Assembly: GCA_038209365.1 (NCBI GenBank)
Contig: JBBQXS010000029.1
Coordinates: forward strand, 1 to 57,387
DNA from: DASQHW01 sp038209365
GTDB taxonomy: Bacteria; Actinomycetota; Acidimicrobiia; IMCC26256; PALSA-610
DNA: 57,387 bases
Direction: 5' to 3'
The position numbers and the translations under genes are program-made. The notes beneath the pieces were generated by a model, which worked only from the letters and a program-made list of their open reading frames with translations, was not told the DNA's origin and made no database searches. Positions 16,466 through 24,805 of this stretch are shown here, in pieces (position 1 is the stretch's first letter; each line of letters begins with the position of its first letter).

Positions 16466-19165
16466 GTGGCGGCGGCGCCCTCGGGCACGGTGACGTTCCT
16501 GTTCACCGACATCGAGGGTTCGACGCGCCTGTGGGAGTCCGACCCGGACGCGATGCGAAGCGCACTCGTCCGTCACGACCAGATCCTGCGGAACGCGATC
16601 GAGGCGCGCGGTGGTGTCGTATTCGCGACCGGCGGCGACGGGTTCGCGGTGGCGTTCCATCGCGCCGCCGACGCCGTCGCGGCCGCCGCCGACGCGCAGC
16701 GGGGGTTGCAGGCGCAGGAATTGCCGGCCGTCCGTATGGGCGTCCACACGGGCGAAGCGGTGGAGCGCGACGGCGATTACTTCGGTCCCGCGGTGAACCG
16801 AACGGCGCGCCTCATGGCGGTTGCGCACGGCGGGCAGGTCGTCGTCTCGGGCGCGGTGGCGCCGCTCGTCGAAGATGTCGTGCTTCGCGATCTCGGCGAG
16901 CATCGCTTGCGCGATCTGTCTCGGCCGGAACGAGTGCATCAGCTCGTCGTCGACGGGCTGCGCGACGAGTTCCCGGAGCTCCGATCCCTCGACGCCCGGC
17001 CGACGAATCTGCCGACGCAGCTGACGACCTTCATCGGTCGCGACGACAACGTGAAGGTCGTCGAAGGGCTCGTGAGGGAGCACCGCCTGTTGACGCTGAC
17101 CGGGGTCGGCGGTGTCGGAAAGACGCGGCTCGCAGTACAGGTCGCGGCCGAGATGCTCCCCGAGTTCGACGACGGCGCGTGGCTCTGCGAGCTCGCGGCG
17201 GCCGAAGAGGAGGACGCGGTCGTCGAAATCGTCGCGACCGTGCTCGGCGCCCGGCCCCGCTCCGGGATGTCCCTACTCGAGAGCATCGTCGAGTTGCTCC
17301 GAAACAAGGACCTTCTCCTCGTCGTCGACAACTGCGAGCACGTGATCGACCGTGCCAGCGAGGTCGTCGGCGCGGTACTCGGTGGTTGTCCAGCCGTACA
17401 CGTGCTGGCGACGAGCCGCGAGGGGCTCGGGATACCCGGCGAGAAGGTCTCGGCCGTTCGATCGCTGACGACGCCGGCACGTGGTGCACAGCTCGCCGAC
17501 ATCGGCTCGGCTGACGCCGTGCGGTTGTTCGTCGATCGAGCGCAGCTCGCGGCGTCGCGCTTCGGGCTCGACCGAACGAACGCCGATGCCGTGCTCGAGA
17601 TCTGTCGTCGCCTCGACGGCATTCCGCTCGCGATCGAGCTCGCCGCGGCGCGGGTGGCATCGATGTCACCGGGCGACATCGCCGCGCTACTCGACGAGCG
17701 GTTCCGTCTCCTCACCGGTGGCCGCCGCCGTGCCGTCGAGCGACACCACACGCTTCGGGCGACCGTCGACTGGTCGTACGCGCTGTTGTCGGACGTCGAA
17801 CGCTCCGTGTTCGACCGCGTCGGAGTGTTCGCCGGAACCTTCGATGCGGAAGCGGCGCAGGCGGTCGCGGCTGATGAGGGCATCGAACCGTTCGACGCGC
17901 TCGATGCGCTGGGTGAGCTCGTCGCGAAGTCGATGCTGGTTGCCGAGCCGGTCGGTGAGTCGACCCGCTATTCGTTGCTGGAGACGCTCCGGCAGTATGC
18001 GCTCGAGCAACTGATGGCGCGTGCCGATGCCGACCACTACCGGCGCCGGCACGCGGTGCACTATGCAGCTTTCGCCGAGCGGATCGGGCCGCTGCTGCTC
18101 GGTCCGGACGAACTGCATTGGCGGCCCCGCCTCGCGGCCGAGGTCGACAATCTCCGGCTCGCGGTCGGGTGGGCGCTCGAGCGGGACGACGCCGCTGACG
18201 TCGAGCTCGCGTTCCGGCTGCTTGCCGGCATCGCCCGTGAGACGGTGCTCTCGCGTGCGTTCGGAATCGGCGCTTGGGCAGAACGCGCGCTCGAGCTTCG
18301 CGTCGATCACGCGTCGCCATACCGAGCGCAGGTGACGCTCGTCGCGACGTACGGCGCGTTCCACCGCGGCGACTTCGACATCGCCGAATCGTTCGCTCGG
18401 GAGGTGCTCGCCGGCGACCCGGAGGCGTCGTGGGCCGCGCTCGCGCTCTCGAACGTGACCGCCAGCAGGGGCGGCCTCGAGGAGGCCATCATGCTCGTCG
18501 AAGAGACGGCGCAGCGACCGCGGTTGGAGCCGTACGACGCCCACACGGTGTACGGCATCCTTGCGATCTACCGCGCCGTGGCGGGTCGACACGTTGATGC
18601 CGAAGCCGCGGCGGTGCAGGCCATCGAGATCGCGAGAGCCGTGGGACAGCCTTCCGCGCTCGCGCTTGCGCACTACGCCCACGGAATGAGTCGGGCGCAA
18701 ACGGATCCGACGGCAGCCCGACGCGACTACGAAGCGAGCCTCGCGCTCGTAGAGCAGGGCGCGAGCGACGTCGTTCGTGCCAATGCCGAGATGGCGCTCG
18801 CCGCCCTGTGTGCCGACGCGTCGGACGTCGCAGGCGTGATCGCGCACGCGGGTGCGGCAATCGAGCTGTACGACGCGACCGGTGATCGTCCGCCGGCGGC
18901 CGGTGCGCTTCTCATCGTCGTACGCGCGCTCGTGCAGTTCGGTTGGCTGGAGAGCGCCATGGTGATCCTCGGAGCGGTACTCGACGGTTGCTACGCCAGG
19001 ATGGGGGTCTTGGCGCTCGCGACGTACGACCACAACGATCTCGAGGCAATCATGGCAGGGCTCCCGGCCGACAAGGTTGCCGTTGCCCGCGCTCGCGGCG
19101 CCGCGATGAGCTTCGAGGAGGTGTTTTCGTTCGCGCTCGCGGAGCTCGACGCGGTGCGCTCTTGA
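16466..19165 (+). CDS. adenylate/guanylate cyclase-domain ATPase with NB-ARC and helical repeats
   Basis: A protein of 899 residues. The class III cyclase-like domain spans about 8-165, with metal aspartates D15 (LFTDIEGST) and D58 (GGDGF) and N111/R115 (VNRTAR). The position that is lysine in purine-selecting cyclases is A54, so cyclase activity is doubtful. An NB-ARC/AAA module follows (P-loop GVGGVGKTR at 213-221, Walker B LLLVVDNCEH near 290, ATSREGL sensor), then a winged-helix part and a C-terminal tetratricopeptide-like helical region. Such proteins are multi-copy signalling ATPases in actinobacteria. No DNA-binding LuxR domain is seen at the C-terminus. Ligand and output are unknown. 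Confidence 0.88.
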   Translation: MAAAPSGTVTFLFTDIEGSTRLWESDPDAMRSALVRHDQILRNAIEARGGVVFATGGDGFAVAFHRAADAVAAAADAQRGLQAQELPAVRMGVHTGEAVERDGDYFGPAVNRTARLMAVAHGGQVVVSGAVAPLVEDVVLRDLGEHRLRDLSRPERVHQLVVDGLRDEFPELRSLDARPTNLPTQLTTFIGRDDNVKVVEGLVREHRLLTLTGVGGVGKTRLAVQVAAEMLPEFDDGAWLCELAAAEEEDAVVEIVATVLGARPRSGMSLLESIVELLRNKDLLLVVDNCEHVIDRASEVVGAVLGGCPAVHVLATSREGLGIPGEKVSAVRSLTTPARGAQLADIGSADAVRLFVDRAQLAASRFGLDRTNADAVLEICRRLDGIPLAIELAAARVASMSPGDIAALLDERFRLLTGGRRRAVERHHTLRATVDWSYALLSDVERSVFDRVGVFAGTFDAEAAQAVAADEGIEPFDALDALGELVAKSMLVAEPVGESTRYSLLETLRQYALEQLMARADADHYRRRHAVHYAAFAERIGPLLLGPDELHWRPRLAAEVDNLRLAVGWALERDDAADVELAFRLLAGIARETVLSRAFGIGAWAERALELRVDHASPYRAQVTLVATYGAFHRGDFDIAESFAREVLAGDPEASWAALALSNVTASRGGLEEAIMLVEETAQRPRLEPYDAHTVYGILAIYRAVAGRHVDAEAAAVQAIEIARAVGQPSALALAHYAHGMSRAQTDPTAARRDYEASLALVEQGASDVVRANAEMALAALCADASDVAGVIAHAGAAIELYDATGDRPPAAGALLIVVRALVQFGWLESAMVILGAVLDGCYARMGVLALATYDHNDLEAIMAGLPADKVAVARARGAAMSFEEVFSFALAELDAVRS

Positions 19166-19196
19166 CAGTCGTCCGCGGTCTGTCGCACGCCGTTGA

Positions 19197-19202
19197 TAGG
19201 TT
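19197..19202 (+). promoter_or_regulatory. -10 box (TAGGTT) of the nuclease gene, leaderless
   Basis: TAGGTT is followed by 6 nt and the ATG of the thermonuclease-like gene, with no ribosome binding site. TTGACA at 19162 is too far upstream (29 nt spacer) to be its -35 element. Confidence 0.55.
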
Positions 19203-19208
19203 CCATCC

Positions 19209-19703
19209 ATGGCCCGCTCCCGGGCCGCGTGCGCGGTGCTCGCCATCGCCCTGCTCGGGAGCGCCGGGTGGGGCTGGTGGTCGGGCGGTCGTGGCGCGGC
19301 GAGATTCGACGCATCCGTGGTCGCCACGATCGACGGCGACACGATCGACGTGCGCCTCGACGACGGGCGCGTGGAGCGGGTGCGCATCCTCGGTGCGGAT
19401 ACTCCCGAGACGAAGGATCGCCGCAAGCCGGTGCAGTGCTTCGGTCCCGAAGCGAGCGCGTACACGCACGCCCGCCTCGGCGGCCGGCAGGTGTCGCTCG
19501 AAACCGACAGCGAGGTGCGCGACAAGTACGGACGCCTGCTCGCGTACGTGTACGTCGAGGGTGAGCGCTTCGACGATGAGCTGCTGCGGCTCGGGTATGC
19601 GCGGGTGTTGATCATCCCGCCGAACGGCAAGTATGCACGACCGATGCTCGAAGCGGAGCTTGCCGCCCGCGCGACGCGTCATGGATTGTGGGGCGCGTGT
19701 TGA
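19209..19703 (+). CDS. secreted or anchored thermonuclease-family nuclease
   Basis: A protein of 164 residues. A hydrophobic N-terminal segment (about 5-26) serves as signal peptide or anchor. The staphylococcal-nuclease fold follows: ATIDGDTIDV supplies the calcium-binding aspartates, VRILGADTPET the first catalytic arginine, and DKYGRLLAYVYVEG the later basic and acidic residues. It should cut nucleic acids outside the membrane. The length is normal for single-domain members. It appears to be transcribed alone between the large ATPase gene and a secreted protein gene. Confidence 0.88.
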   Translation: MARSRAACAVLAIALLGSAGWGWWSGGRGAARFDASVVATIDGDTIDVRLDDGRVERVRILGADTPETKDRRKPVQCFGPEASAYTHARLGGRQVSLETDSEVRDKYGRLLAYVYVEGERFDDELLRLGYARVLIIPPNGKYARPMLEAELAARATRHGLWGAC

Positions 19704-19810
19704 CGACGCGAAGCCCGCGCCGACGAGATCTGTCGACGGTGCTGGGCTCGGCCATTGTTCCGGCCGATGCTCGGTCATAGCCTGCGAGTACGTCGAAGAG
19801 GGGGAAGCAC

Positions 19811-20449
19811 ATGGGGCGACGCTGGCTCCCGCTGCTGTTGACGCTTGCGGTCGTCGCTGTACCGGCGCGGTCTGCGCGTGCGGCGACCGCTGCCGCGCCG
19901 ACGGGTGATTTCGTTCTCGGAGGTGGCACGACAGTCACCTTCCCCTACGTAATCGTCGAGGGACTTTTCAGATACCAGAACATCGTTGTTGACGCGCATA
20001 GTGACCCGTCGGGCGCGAACGCTCGCGGGACGGTCTCGTTCGAGTTCGCCTTGGTCGAGTCCTCTACGTCGTCAGTGCTCTTTACGATCGGCGGTCCGGT
20101 CACGTGTCTCGCGGTGAGCGGGAGCGACGCGATGATCGGTTTCAACGACGTGACGTCGAGCTTCGGGCCGGTGGTGGTCCACGTGATCGACAATGGCTCC
20201 TCGCGATCGCGACCCGACGAGTTCTTCTCCGATCCGATCTCACCCTCAACAAACTGCGCCGAAGTCCCCCCGGGTCTACACGGCGGACCACTCGTCTTGG
20301 GCGATCTCGTCGTCCACGATGCCGTCGTCCCCACATCAAAGCGGCAGTGCCACCGCGGCGGCTGGCAACATCTCGTCGACGACGACGGAAGACCCTTCCG
20401 CAATCAGGGGCAATGCCTCGCGTTTGTCGCGACGCACCCCACGCGATGA
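19811..20449 (+). CDS. secreted protein of unknown function with C-terminal CxxGGW motif
   Basis: A protein of 212 residues. A signal peptide ends near ARA at residue 24. The middle is beta-rich and hydrophilic. The last 35 residues read CHRGGWQHLVDDDGRPFRNQ then GQCLAFV. This CxxGGW-(x)n-PFxNQGxCxxFV pattern recurs at the end of many exported actinobacterial proteins and probably forms a small disulfide-linked cap. GAGGGGG lies before the ATG, and TAGCCT at about 19777 may be the -10 box. Two further cysteines (TCLAV, NCAEV) may form another disulfide. The function is not recognised. Confidence 0.8.
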   Translation: MGRRWLPLLLTLAVVAVPARSARAATAAAPTGDFVLGGGTTVTFPYVIVEGLFRYQNIVVDAHSDPSGANARGTVSFEFALVESSTSSVLFTIGGPVTCLAVSGSDAMIGFNDVTSSFGPVVVHVIDNGSSRSRPDEFFSDPISPSTNCAEVPPGLHGGPLVLGDLVVHDAVVPTSKRQCHRGGWQHLVDDDGRPFRNQGQCLAFVATHPTR

Positions 20450-20615
20450 CGTCCTCGCCTCAGGCAACACGACCGCGACAGAACGCGAGTGGCCCAGGTC
20501 GCTCACAGTCCATCTTTGGACACGGGGAGGTAACACCCCTTGCCACAGGTGGCCAGCACGGCTGACGAAGCGCCTCCTTCGGGCGATGATGCGACGAAGG
20601 GGAAACGAAGGGGGA

Positions 20616-21122
20616 ATGATGCGCTATCTCAGGACTCTCGCGGTGTCTGCGCTCGCAGTGGCGAGCGTGATAGTCGGTGCGCCCGCTGCGTCCGCCAATC
20701 AGCCGACGCGGGAGATCATCCCGGCTCCAGATGACACGGTCATCACCGGCCAATGCGCTTTTCCAGTGCTGGGCCATATCGAAGGCGTCGAGATCGACAC
20801 GACCTTTACCGACAAGGCGGGCAACGTCGTCAAACAGATCGGGGTCTTCCCCGGCAACACGCTGACGTTGACCAACCTCGATACGGGCAAGTCGATCACT
20901 CTCGTCGCCACTGGCCAATTCCACGCGCAGCTGAAGCGGGACGGCACGGGATTCATCCTGGTGACGGGACACGGGCCTTCTCTTCCTCATCCCATCACCG
21001 GAGAGCCAGGCATCTGGTACTTGAGCGGTCGGCTAATTGCCAGGTTCGACGCGGCCGGTAATCCAACGTCGCTCCACTCGTCGGGCAAGCTCGTCAACCT
21101 TTGCGCCCAGCTCGCGTCATAG
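20616..21122 (+). CDS. secreted protein of unknown function
   Basis: A protein of 168 residues from the first of two adjacent ATG codons. The signal peptide ends at ASA near residue 26, before NQPTREI. The mature part (about 142 residues) is beta-rich, with one cysteine near its beginning (GQCAFP) and one near the end (NLCAQL), which could pair. Repeated turns such as GNTLTLTNLDTGKS suggest a beta-sandwich. It follows the CxxGGW protein by 166 nt. The gap holds AAGGGGG before the start and no other recognisable element. No known family is assigned. Confidence 0.78.
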   Translation: MMRYLRTLAVSALAVASVIVGAPAASANQPTREIIPAPDDTVITGQCAFPVLGHIEGVEIDTTFTDKAGNVVKQIGVFPGNTLTLTNLDTGKSITLVATGQFHAQLKRDGTGFILVTGHGPSLPHPITGEPGIWYLSGRLIARFDAAGNPTSLHSSGKLVNLCAQLAS

Positions 21123-21191
21123 TCGCACTCGCAGCCGCGCGCCAGATCTGCCAGTGAGTATGAGCGGGCGCACGTCGAGGCAGGAGAAACA

Positions 21192-21584
21192 GTGGCGAAC
21201 ACACCGAAGGGATCGCGGCCCTCCCTGCGACTGGCGACGATTTGCATCGACTGCGCGGACGTCGACGCGATGGCGGACTTCTACGGTCGACTGCTCGGGT
21301 GGGACGTGACGTTTCGCGAGCCCGAGTGGGTGTTGATGCGTGACCCGGCGGGAGGCACCGGGTTGTCGTTCCAGGCCGAGTCCGCGTATAGGGCGCCGAC
21401 GTGGCCCGAGCACCCGACGGCTCAGGACAAGATGCTCCACCTCGACATCGAGGTGGACGACCTGGAGTCGGCCGTCGACCATGCGCTCGCGTCAGGTGCG
21501 CGCCTCGCCGAGCACCAGCCGCAAGCGCGAGTGCGTGTGATGCTCGATCCCGCCGGGCATCCATTCTGCTTGTTTCTGGACTGA
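21192..21584 (+). CDS. glyoxalase/VOC-fold protein
   Basis: A protein of 130 residues with two beta-alpha-beta-beta-beta units: RLATICIDCADVDAMADFY with LLGWDVTF, then MLHLDIEVDDLESAVDHA ending in DPAGHPFCLFLD. The layout matches the glyoxalase-like domain (Glyoxalase_6 type) common in actinobacteria. Metal ligand positions are only partly conserved, so the activity is uncertain. CAGGAG lies seven bases before the GTG. It is convergent with the small sigma-like gene. Confidence 0.82.
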   Translation: MANTPKGSRPSLRLATICIDCADVDAMADFYGRLLGWDVTFREPEWVLMRDPAGGTGLSFQAESAYRAPTWPEHPTAQDKMLHLDIEVDDLESAVDHALASGARLAEHQPQARVRVMLDPAGHPFCLFLD

Positions 21585-21607
21585 GCTGATTGCCGCGCGA
21601 TCGACCG

Positions 21608-21907
21608 CTATTCGCGGAGGAGCTGGACGCGCATCTTGTCGACGGCGCTGCCGATCAACGCAGCCGCTTCCGCACGTGTGCAACCGAGGGCGGGTGCGAG
21701 CAGTTTCATCGGGAGCGGATCGCGACCGCGCAATCCGAAGTGCGAGAACAACGCTTCTCGTTCCCCTGACGTGAGCGCGTCGAACGCGTGGGGACCGAGC
21801 ATCTCGAGCGCGTCGAAGTCGGGTGCGTCGGCGACGAACTCGGCGACGGTGACGTCGGGGTAGGGCCAGCCGTCGTCGGTGGGAAACAGTGGGAGCGTCG
21901 AGCTCAT
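21608..21907 (-). CDS. small helix-turn-helix protein resembling sigma-70 region 4
   Basis: A protein of 99 residues. The C-terminal half (SGEREALFSHFGL ... MKLLAPALGCTRAEAAALIG ... VDKMRVQLLRE) has the spacing of sigma region 4, with a helix-turn-helix around LGCTRAEAAALI. There is no region 2, so it cannot be a complete sigma factor. It may be an adaptor or regulator contacting RNA polymerase, or a degenerate sigma relic. It lies 57 nt downstream of the helicase gene on the same strand, with GGAGGAATTC before its ATG, so it is probably co-transcribed. Confidence 0.65.
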   Translation of the reverse strand: MSSTLPLFPTDDGWPYPDVTVAEFVADAPDFDALEMLGPHAFDALTSGEREALFSHFGLRGRDPLPMKLLAPALGCTRAEAAALIGSAVDKMRVQLLRE

Positions 21908-21964
21908 GAATTCCTCCGCTTCGGGGTCGCGGCATCCTCATCCTCGTCTCGTCTCACGCCACCG

Positions 21965-23800
21965 TCAACGGACGCGGCGGCGCGCCGTGCGTGGCTTCGG
22001 CGCGGCGGGTGATGCCGTGGCGAGCGTGTTTCGGATCTCGGCGACGTAACTCGCGGGGTTCGCCGGTGAGCCCGGGACGGTGTGCAGAGCGTCTTCGAGC
22101 GCACCCAACCACGGCGACGGCTCCCGCGCCGAACGACGAGCGCCCACCGAGCGCGCGCACGCCCAGGAACAGTGCAGCTCGTCCTGCGCGCGACTGAGTG
22201 CCACATGAAGAAGTCGCCGCTCTTCGTCGAGCGACGCGTCGGACGTTGCCCACGAGACCGGCACGAGACCCCGTTCGAGACCGGTGACGAACACGACGGG
22301 CCACTCGAGGCCTTTCGCCCGATGGAAGGTCGCGAGATCGATGCCCTCGCCGTGCGCGTCCTCTCCACGTGTCGAGGCGTCGAGCCAGCCCACGAAGCCG
22401 GCAACGCTTCCGAACCCTCCAACCCCCGCGAGATACTCACGCGCCAGGTCGACGAGCGCGTTTCGATGCGCGCGCGTCTCCTCGAGCTCGCCCGGCCCGA
22501 CACCGTCGTCGACGAGTCCGTCGTGCCCGGCGTGCTCGTCGTGACCGTTGTCGTCGGCCGCGAGGTCCGCGAGATGATCGGCGAATCGCCGGCCGGGCGC
22601 GCTGCGCTCGGCCTCGCGCAAACGGTCGATCAGCGCGCGCACCGCCGGTCGGGCCGCGAACCGCTGCGCGTCCGCGACGCGGAACGGCACGCCGCGCCGG
22701 GTGAATGCCGCCTCGAAAAGCGACGACTGCGCGTTCGTGCGGAAGAGCACCGCCATGCCCTGCCACGGCACGCCTGCAGTGAACGAGCGCCAACAGCGAT
22801 CGGCGATCGCGGCCGCTTCCACTTCGCCGGTGTCGTAGGCGACGATCGTCGGCCGGTCGCCGTCGGCGCGCACCGCACGCGGCGGCCGGCGAGCCGGGTG
22901 CGCGGCCGCGCCGAGCCCAACCTCGGCGATCGCGACCACGGCGGGGGTGCTGCGGTAATTGCGCGCCAACGCGACCGTCTCGCCGCCGAAGACCTGCGCG
23001 AACTCTCCGAGCGGCGAAGCGTCCGCACCCGCGAACCCGTAGATCGCCTGCGCAGGATCACCCACCACCGAGAGGTCGCGGCCGTGACCGAGCCACGCGC
23101 GCAGCAGCCGTACCTGCAACGGCGTGGCGTCCTGGAACTCGTCGACGAAGAAGTGCCGGAAGCGCCAGCGTTGGCCCGCCGCGAACTCGTCGTTGCGCGC
23201 GATGCCGTCGGCGCAACGATGCAGCACATCGTCGAAGTCGAGGAGACGCCGTTTGCGTTTCTCCGTCTCGTAGCGGGCGTACAGCGCGGCGATCTCGGCT
23301 CCCGGGCGCGGGAGTCGCCGGGACTCGGCGCGCGCCGCATCGACGAACTCGTCGGGAGTGAGCAGTCGCGCCTTGGCCCACTCGATCTCGGCAGCGATCT
23401 CGTTGACCCCGACCGAGGCGGCCGGGCCGCGCCCACCGAGGAGCGGTCCCAGCAGGCGGCCCTTGCGGTCGAGCACCCGCGGCTGCTCCCATCCCCGTTC
23501 GGTGGCCTGCCGGCGCAGTTGCGCGAGGGCGACGGCGTGGAACGTCCCGCCGGTCAGGGAGCCGTCGACGCCGAGCCGGCGCAACCGGCGGGTCAATTCG
23601 GCGGCGGCCTTCCGAGTGAACGTGAGCGCGAGGACATGTCTGGTCTCGGCTGCGTGCTCGCGTATCCGGTACGCGACCCGGCGGGTGAGCACCCGCGTCT
23701 TCCCCGATCCGGCCGGCGCGATGATCGCCAGCAGCGGATGCGGCGCGACGACGGCGGCCCGCTGTTGCGGGTCCAGGTCGTCGAGGAGTCGATCGCGCAC
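21965..23800 (-). CDS. UvrD/PcrA-family ATP-dependent helicase, UvrD2-like
   Basis: A protein of 611 residues of helicase superfamily 1. Seen in order: Q motif LDPQQRAAV, Walker A APAGSGKTR (29-37), TFTRKAAAEL, the GTFHAVALAQLRR segment characteristic of UvrD2, Walker B VDEFQDATP, GDPAQAIYGF, NYRST, TFHRAKGLEW and VALSRAQDEL. Mycobacterial UvrD2 is longer and carries a C-terminal HRDC domain, which is missing here. It unwinds DNA 3' to 5' in repair. GTG is the start because a TACGGT box ends 6 nt before it. It is probably transcribed with the small sigma-like gene. Confidence 0.92.
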   Translation of the reverse strand: MRDRLLDDLDPQQRAAVVAPHPLLAIIAPAGSGKTRVLTRRVAYRIREHAAETRHVLALTFTRKAAAELTRRLRRLGVDGSLTGGTFHAVALAQLRRQATERGWEQPRVLDRKGRLLGPLLGGRGPAASVGVNEIAAEIEWAKARLLTPDEFVDAARAESRRLPRPGAEIAALYARYETEKRKRRLLDFDDVLHRCADGIARNDEFAAGQRWRFRHFFVDEFQDATPLQVRLLRAWLGHGRDLSVVGDPAQAIYGFAGADASPLGEFAQVFGGETVALARNYRSTPAVVAIAEVGLGAAAHPARRPPRAVRADGDRPTIVAYDTGEVEAAAIADRCWRSFTAGVPWQGMAVLFRTNAQSSLFEAAFTRRGVPFRVADAQRFAARPAVRALIDRLREAERSAPGRRFADHLADLAADDNGHDEHAGHDGLVDDGVGPGELEETRAHRNALVDLAREYLAGVGGFGSVAGFVGWLDASTRGEDAHGEGIDLATFHRAKGLEWPVVFVTGLERGLVPVSWATSDASLDEERRLLHVALSRAQDELHCSWACARSVGARRSAREPSPWLGALEDALHTVPGSPANPASYVAEIRNTLATASPAAPKPRTARRRVR

Positions 23801-23806
23801 GCGGCG

Positions 23807-23812
23807 ACCGTA
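23807..23812 (-). promoter_or_regulatory. -10 box (TACGGT) of the helicase gene, leaderless
   Basis: On the minus strand TACGGT is followed by 6 nt and the GTG start. It is the same box sequence as for rmuC. Confidence 0.5.
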
Positions 23813-24226
23813 GTGAAGGGCTGCGCCATTTCACGGGAGGAGCGGCTCACGGGAGCACGCGGAAAGGCCCCGAGTAGTCTTCGCTGCGTCGCAGCTCCGA
23901 TCTTCTCGGGGCACTCTCCGTTCCGACGTGCCGCTGAAGGGCGGCCCTTGCGGGCGCCCGACAGCCACTGCGTCGGTTCGCACTCCGGCCCGAGAGCCGG
24001 CGTGCGGCCGGCACGCTCGTGCATCCGTTCCGTGCGCACCCCGGGTGGGATGTCGCTCGGAGTCCGAGGCATCGGCGAACCGGCCTCCGGACATTACGAC
24101 CGCGCCCATTGATCGTCAAGCGGAAAGGGAGGCGGAGTGGGTGCCCAGCGCACCCGCAACGTGACATTCACAAGGTCTTCGCGCACAGCCGTTCAACATG
24201 TCTCTCGGACGCGATATGAATTTGGG
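23813..24226. other. 414-bp gap without a recognisable gene; small hairpins
   Basis: No credible protein or RNA gene is seen. The stretch contains a 13-nt palindrome AAGGGC-G-GCCCTT at 23937, a hairpin GCGTGC-loop-GCACGC at 24000-24016 and a pair CCCCGAG/CTCGGGG about 30 nt apart near 23870-23915. It separates the divergent helicase and peptidase genes and is the longest non-coding interval in the window. It may hold regulatory RNA or decayed sequence. Confidence 0.5.
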
Positions 24227-24748
24227 ATGGAGATCGAGTTCGTGCGCGGGACGCGCCGCCGCAAGCATGTCGAGGCGGTGCTCGTCGGAGACCGCCTGCG
24301 AGTGTCGTTTCCTCGTTGGATGTCACTCGCCGAGGCGCAGCGCACCGCGGAGGAGCTCGCCGAACGGATGCGGCGACGGCTCGATCCCGGCTCGATCGAC
24401 ATCGCTGCACGCGCCCGTAAGCTCGCCAAGCAGTACGGGTTGCCCCGGCCGAAGACCGTTCGCTGGGTCGACAACATGCGTCAGCGGTGGGGATCCTGCA
24501 CACCCGACGACGGTGCGATCCGCGTGTCGTCCCGACTCGCCGCGTATCCGGCGTGGACGCTCGACTACGTGTTGGTGCACGAGCTCGCGCACCTGCACGT
24601 CGCGAGTCACGGCCCCGCGCACGACGCCCTCGTCGACCGTTACCCGTACGCCGAGCGGGCACGGGGCTTTCTCATCGCGATGGATCTCGACCCCGACGAC
24701 GGCGACGCCGACGGCTGGCCGATCTCGCCGGGCGACGTCCGGCCCTAG
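24227..24748 (+). CDS. YgjP/WLM-like M48-type metallopeptidase
   Basis: A protein of 173 residues. The zinc motif HELAHLHVASHGPAHDALV near residue 120 is HExxH followed by a third histidine. WGSCTPDD near residue 90 is the second hallmark of the YgjP (DUF45) family. The N-terminus is basic and there is no signal peptide. Family members are presumed zinc peptidases of the cytoplasm, with unknown substrates. The ATG is chosen as the first one giving a normal family N-terminus. It is followed by the PH-domain gene after a short promoter region. Confidence 0.85.
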   Translation: MEIEFVRGTRRRKHVEAVLVGDRLRVSFPRWMSLAEAQRTAEELAERMRRRLDPGSIDIAARARKLAKQYGLPRPKTVRWVDNMRQRWGSCTPDDGAIRVSSRLAAYPAWTLDYVLVHELAHLHVASHGPAHDALVDRYPYAERARGFLIAMDLDPDDGDADGWPISPGDVRP

Positions 24749-24805
24749 ACCCGAGTCCCGGCCTAGCATCGGGGTCGTACGCACGCCAACGAGGGAGCGA
24801 TTTCG

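Noticed and set aside
19162..19167. TTGACA as -35 element for the nuclease gene
   Set aside because: It is 29 nt from the TAGGTT box, too far for a sigma-70 promoter, and overlaps the preceding stop codon.
15608..19630. Large antisense frames opposite the hydrolase and cyclase/ATPase genes
   Set aside because: Sense strand carries catalytic motifs and good starts; the antisense translations are compositionally biased shadows.
20450..20615. Terminator or small RNA between the two secreted protein genes
   Set aside because: Only weak GC-rich pairings without a T-run were found; not enough to call.
21608..21907. Complete ECF sigma factor
   Set aside because: Only a region 4-like helix-turn-helix is present in 99 residues; region 2 is missing.
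22082..24112. Open frame of about 680 codons antisense to the UvrD2-like helicase
   Set aside because: The helicase motifs lie on the other strand. The antisense product is arginine/glutamate-rich with no domain and no ribosome binding site.
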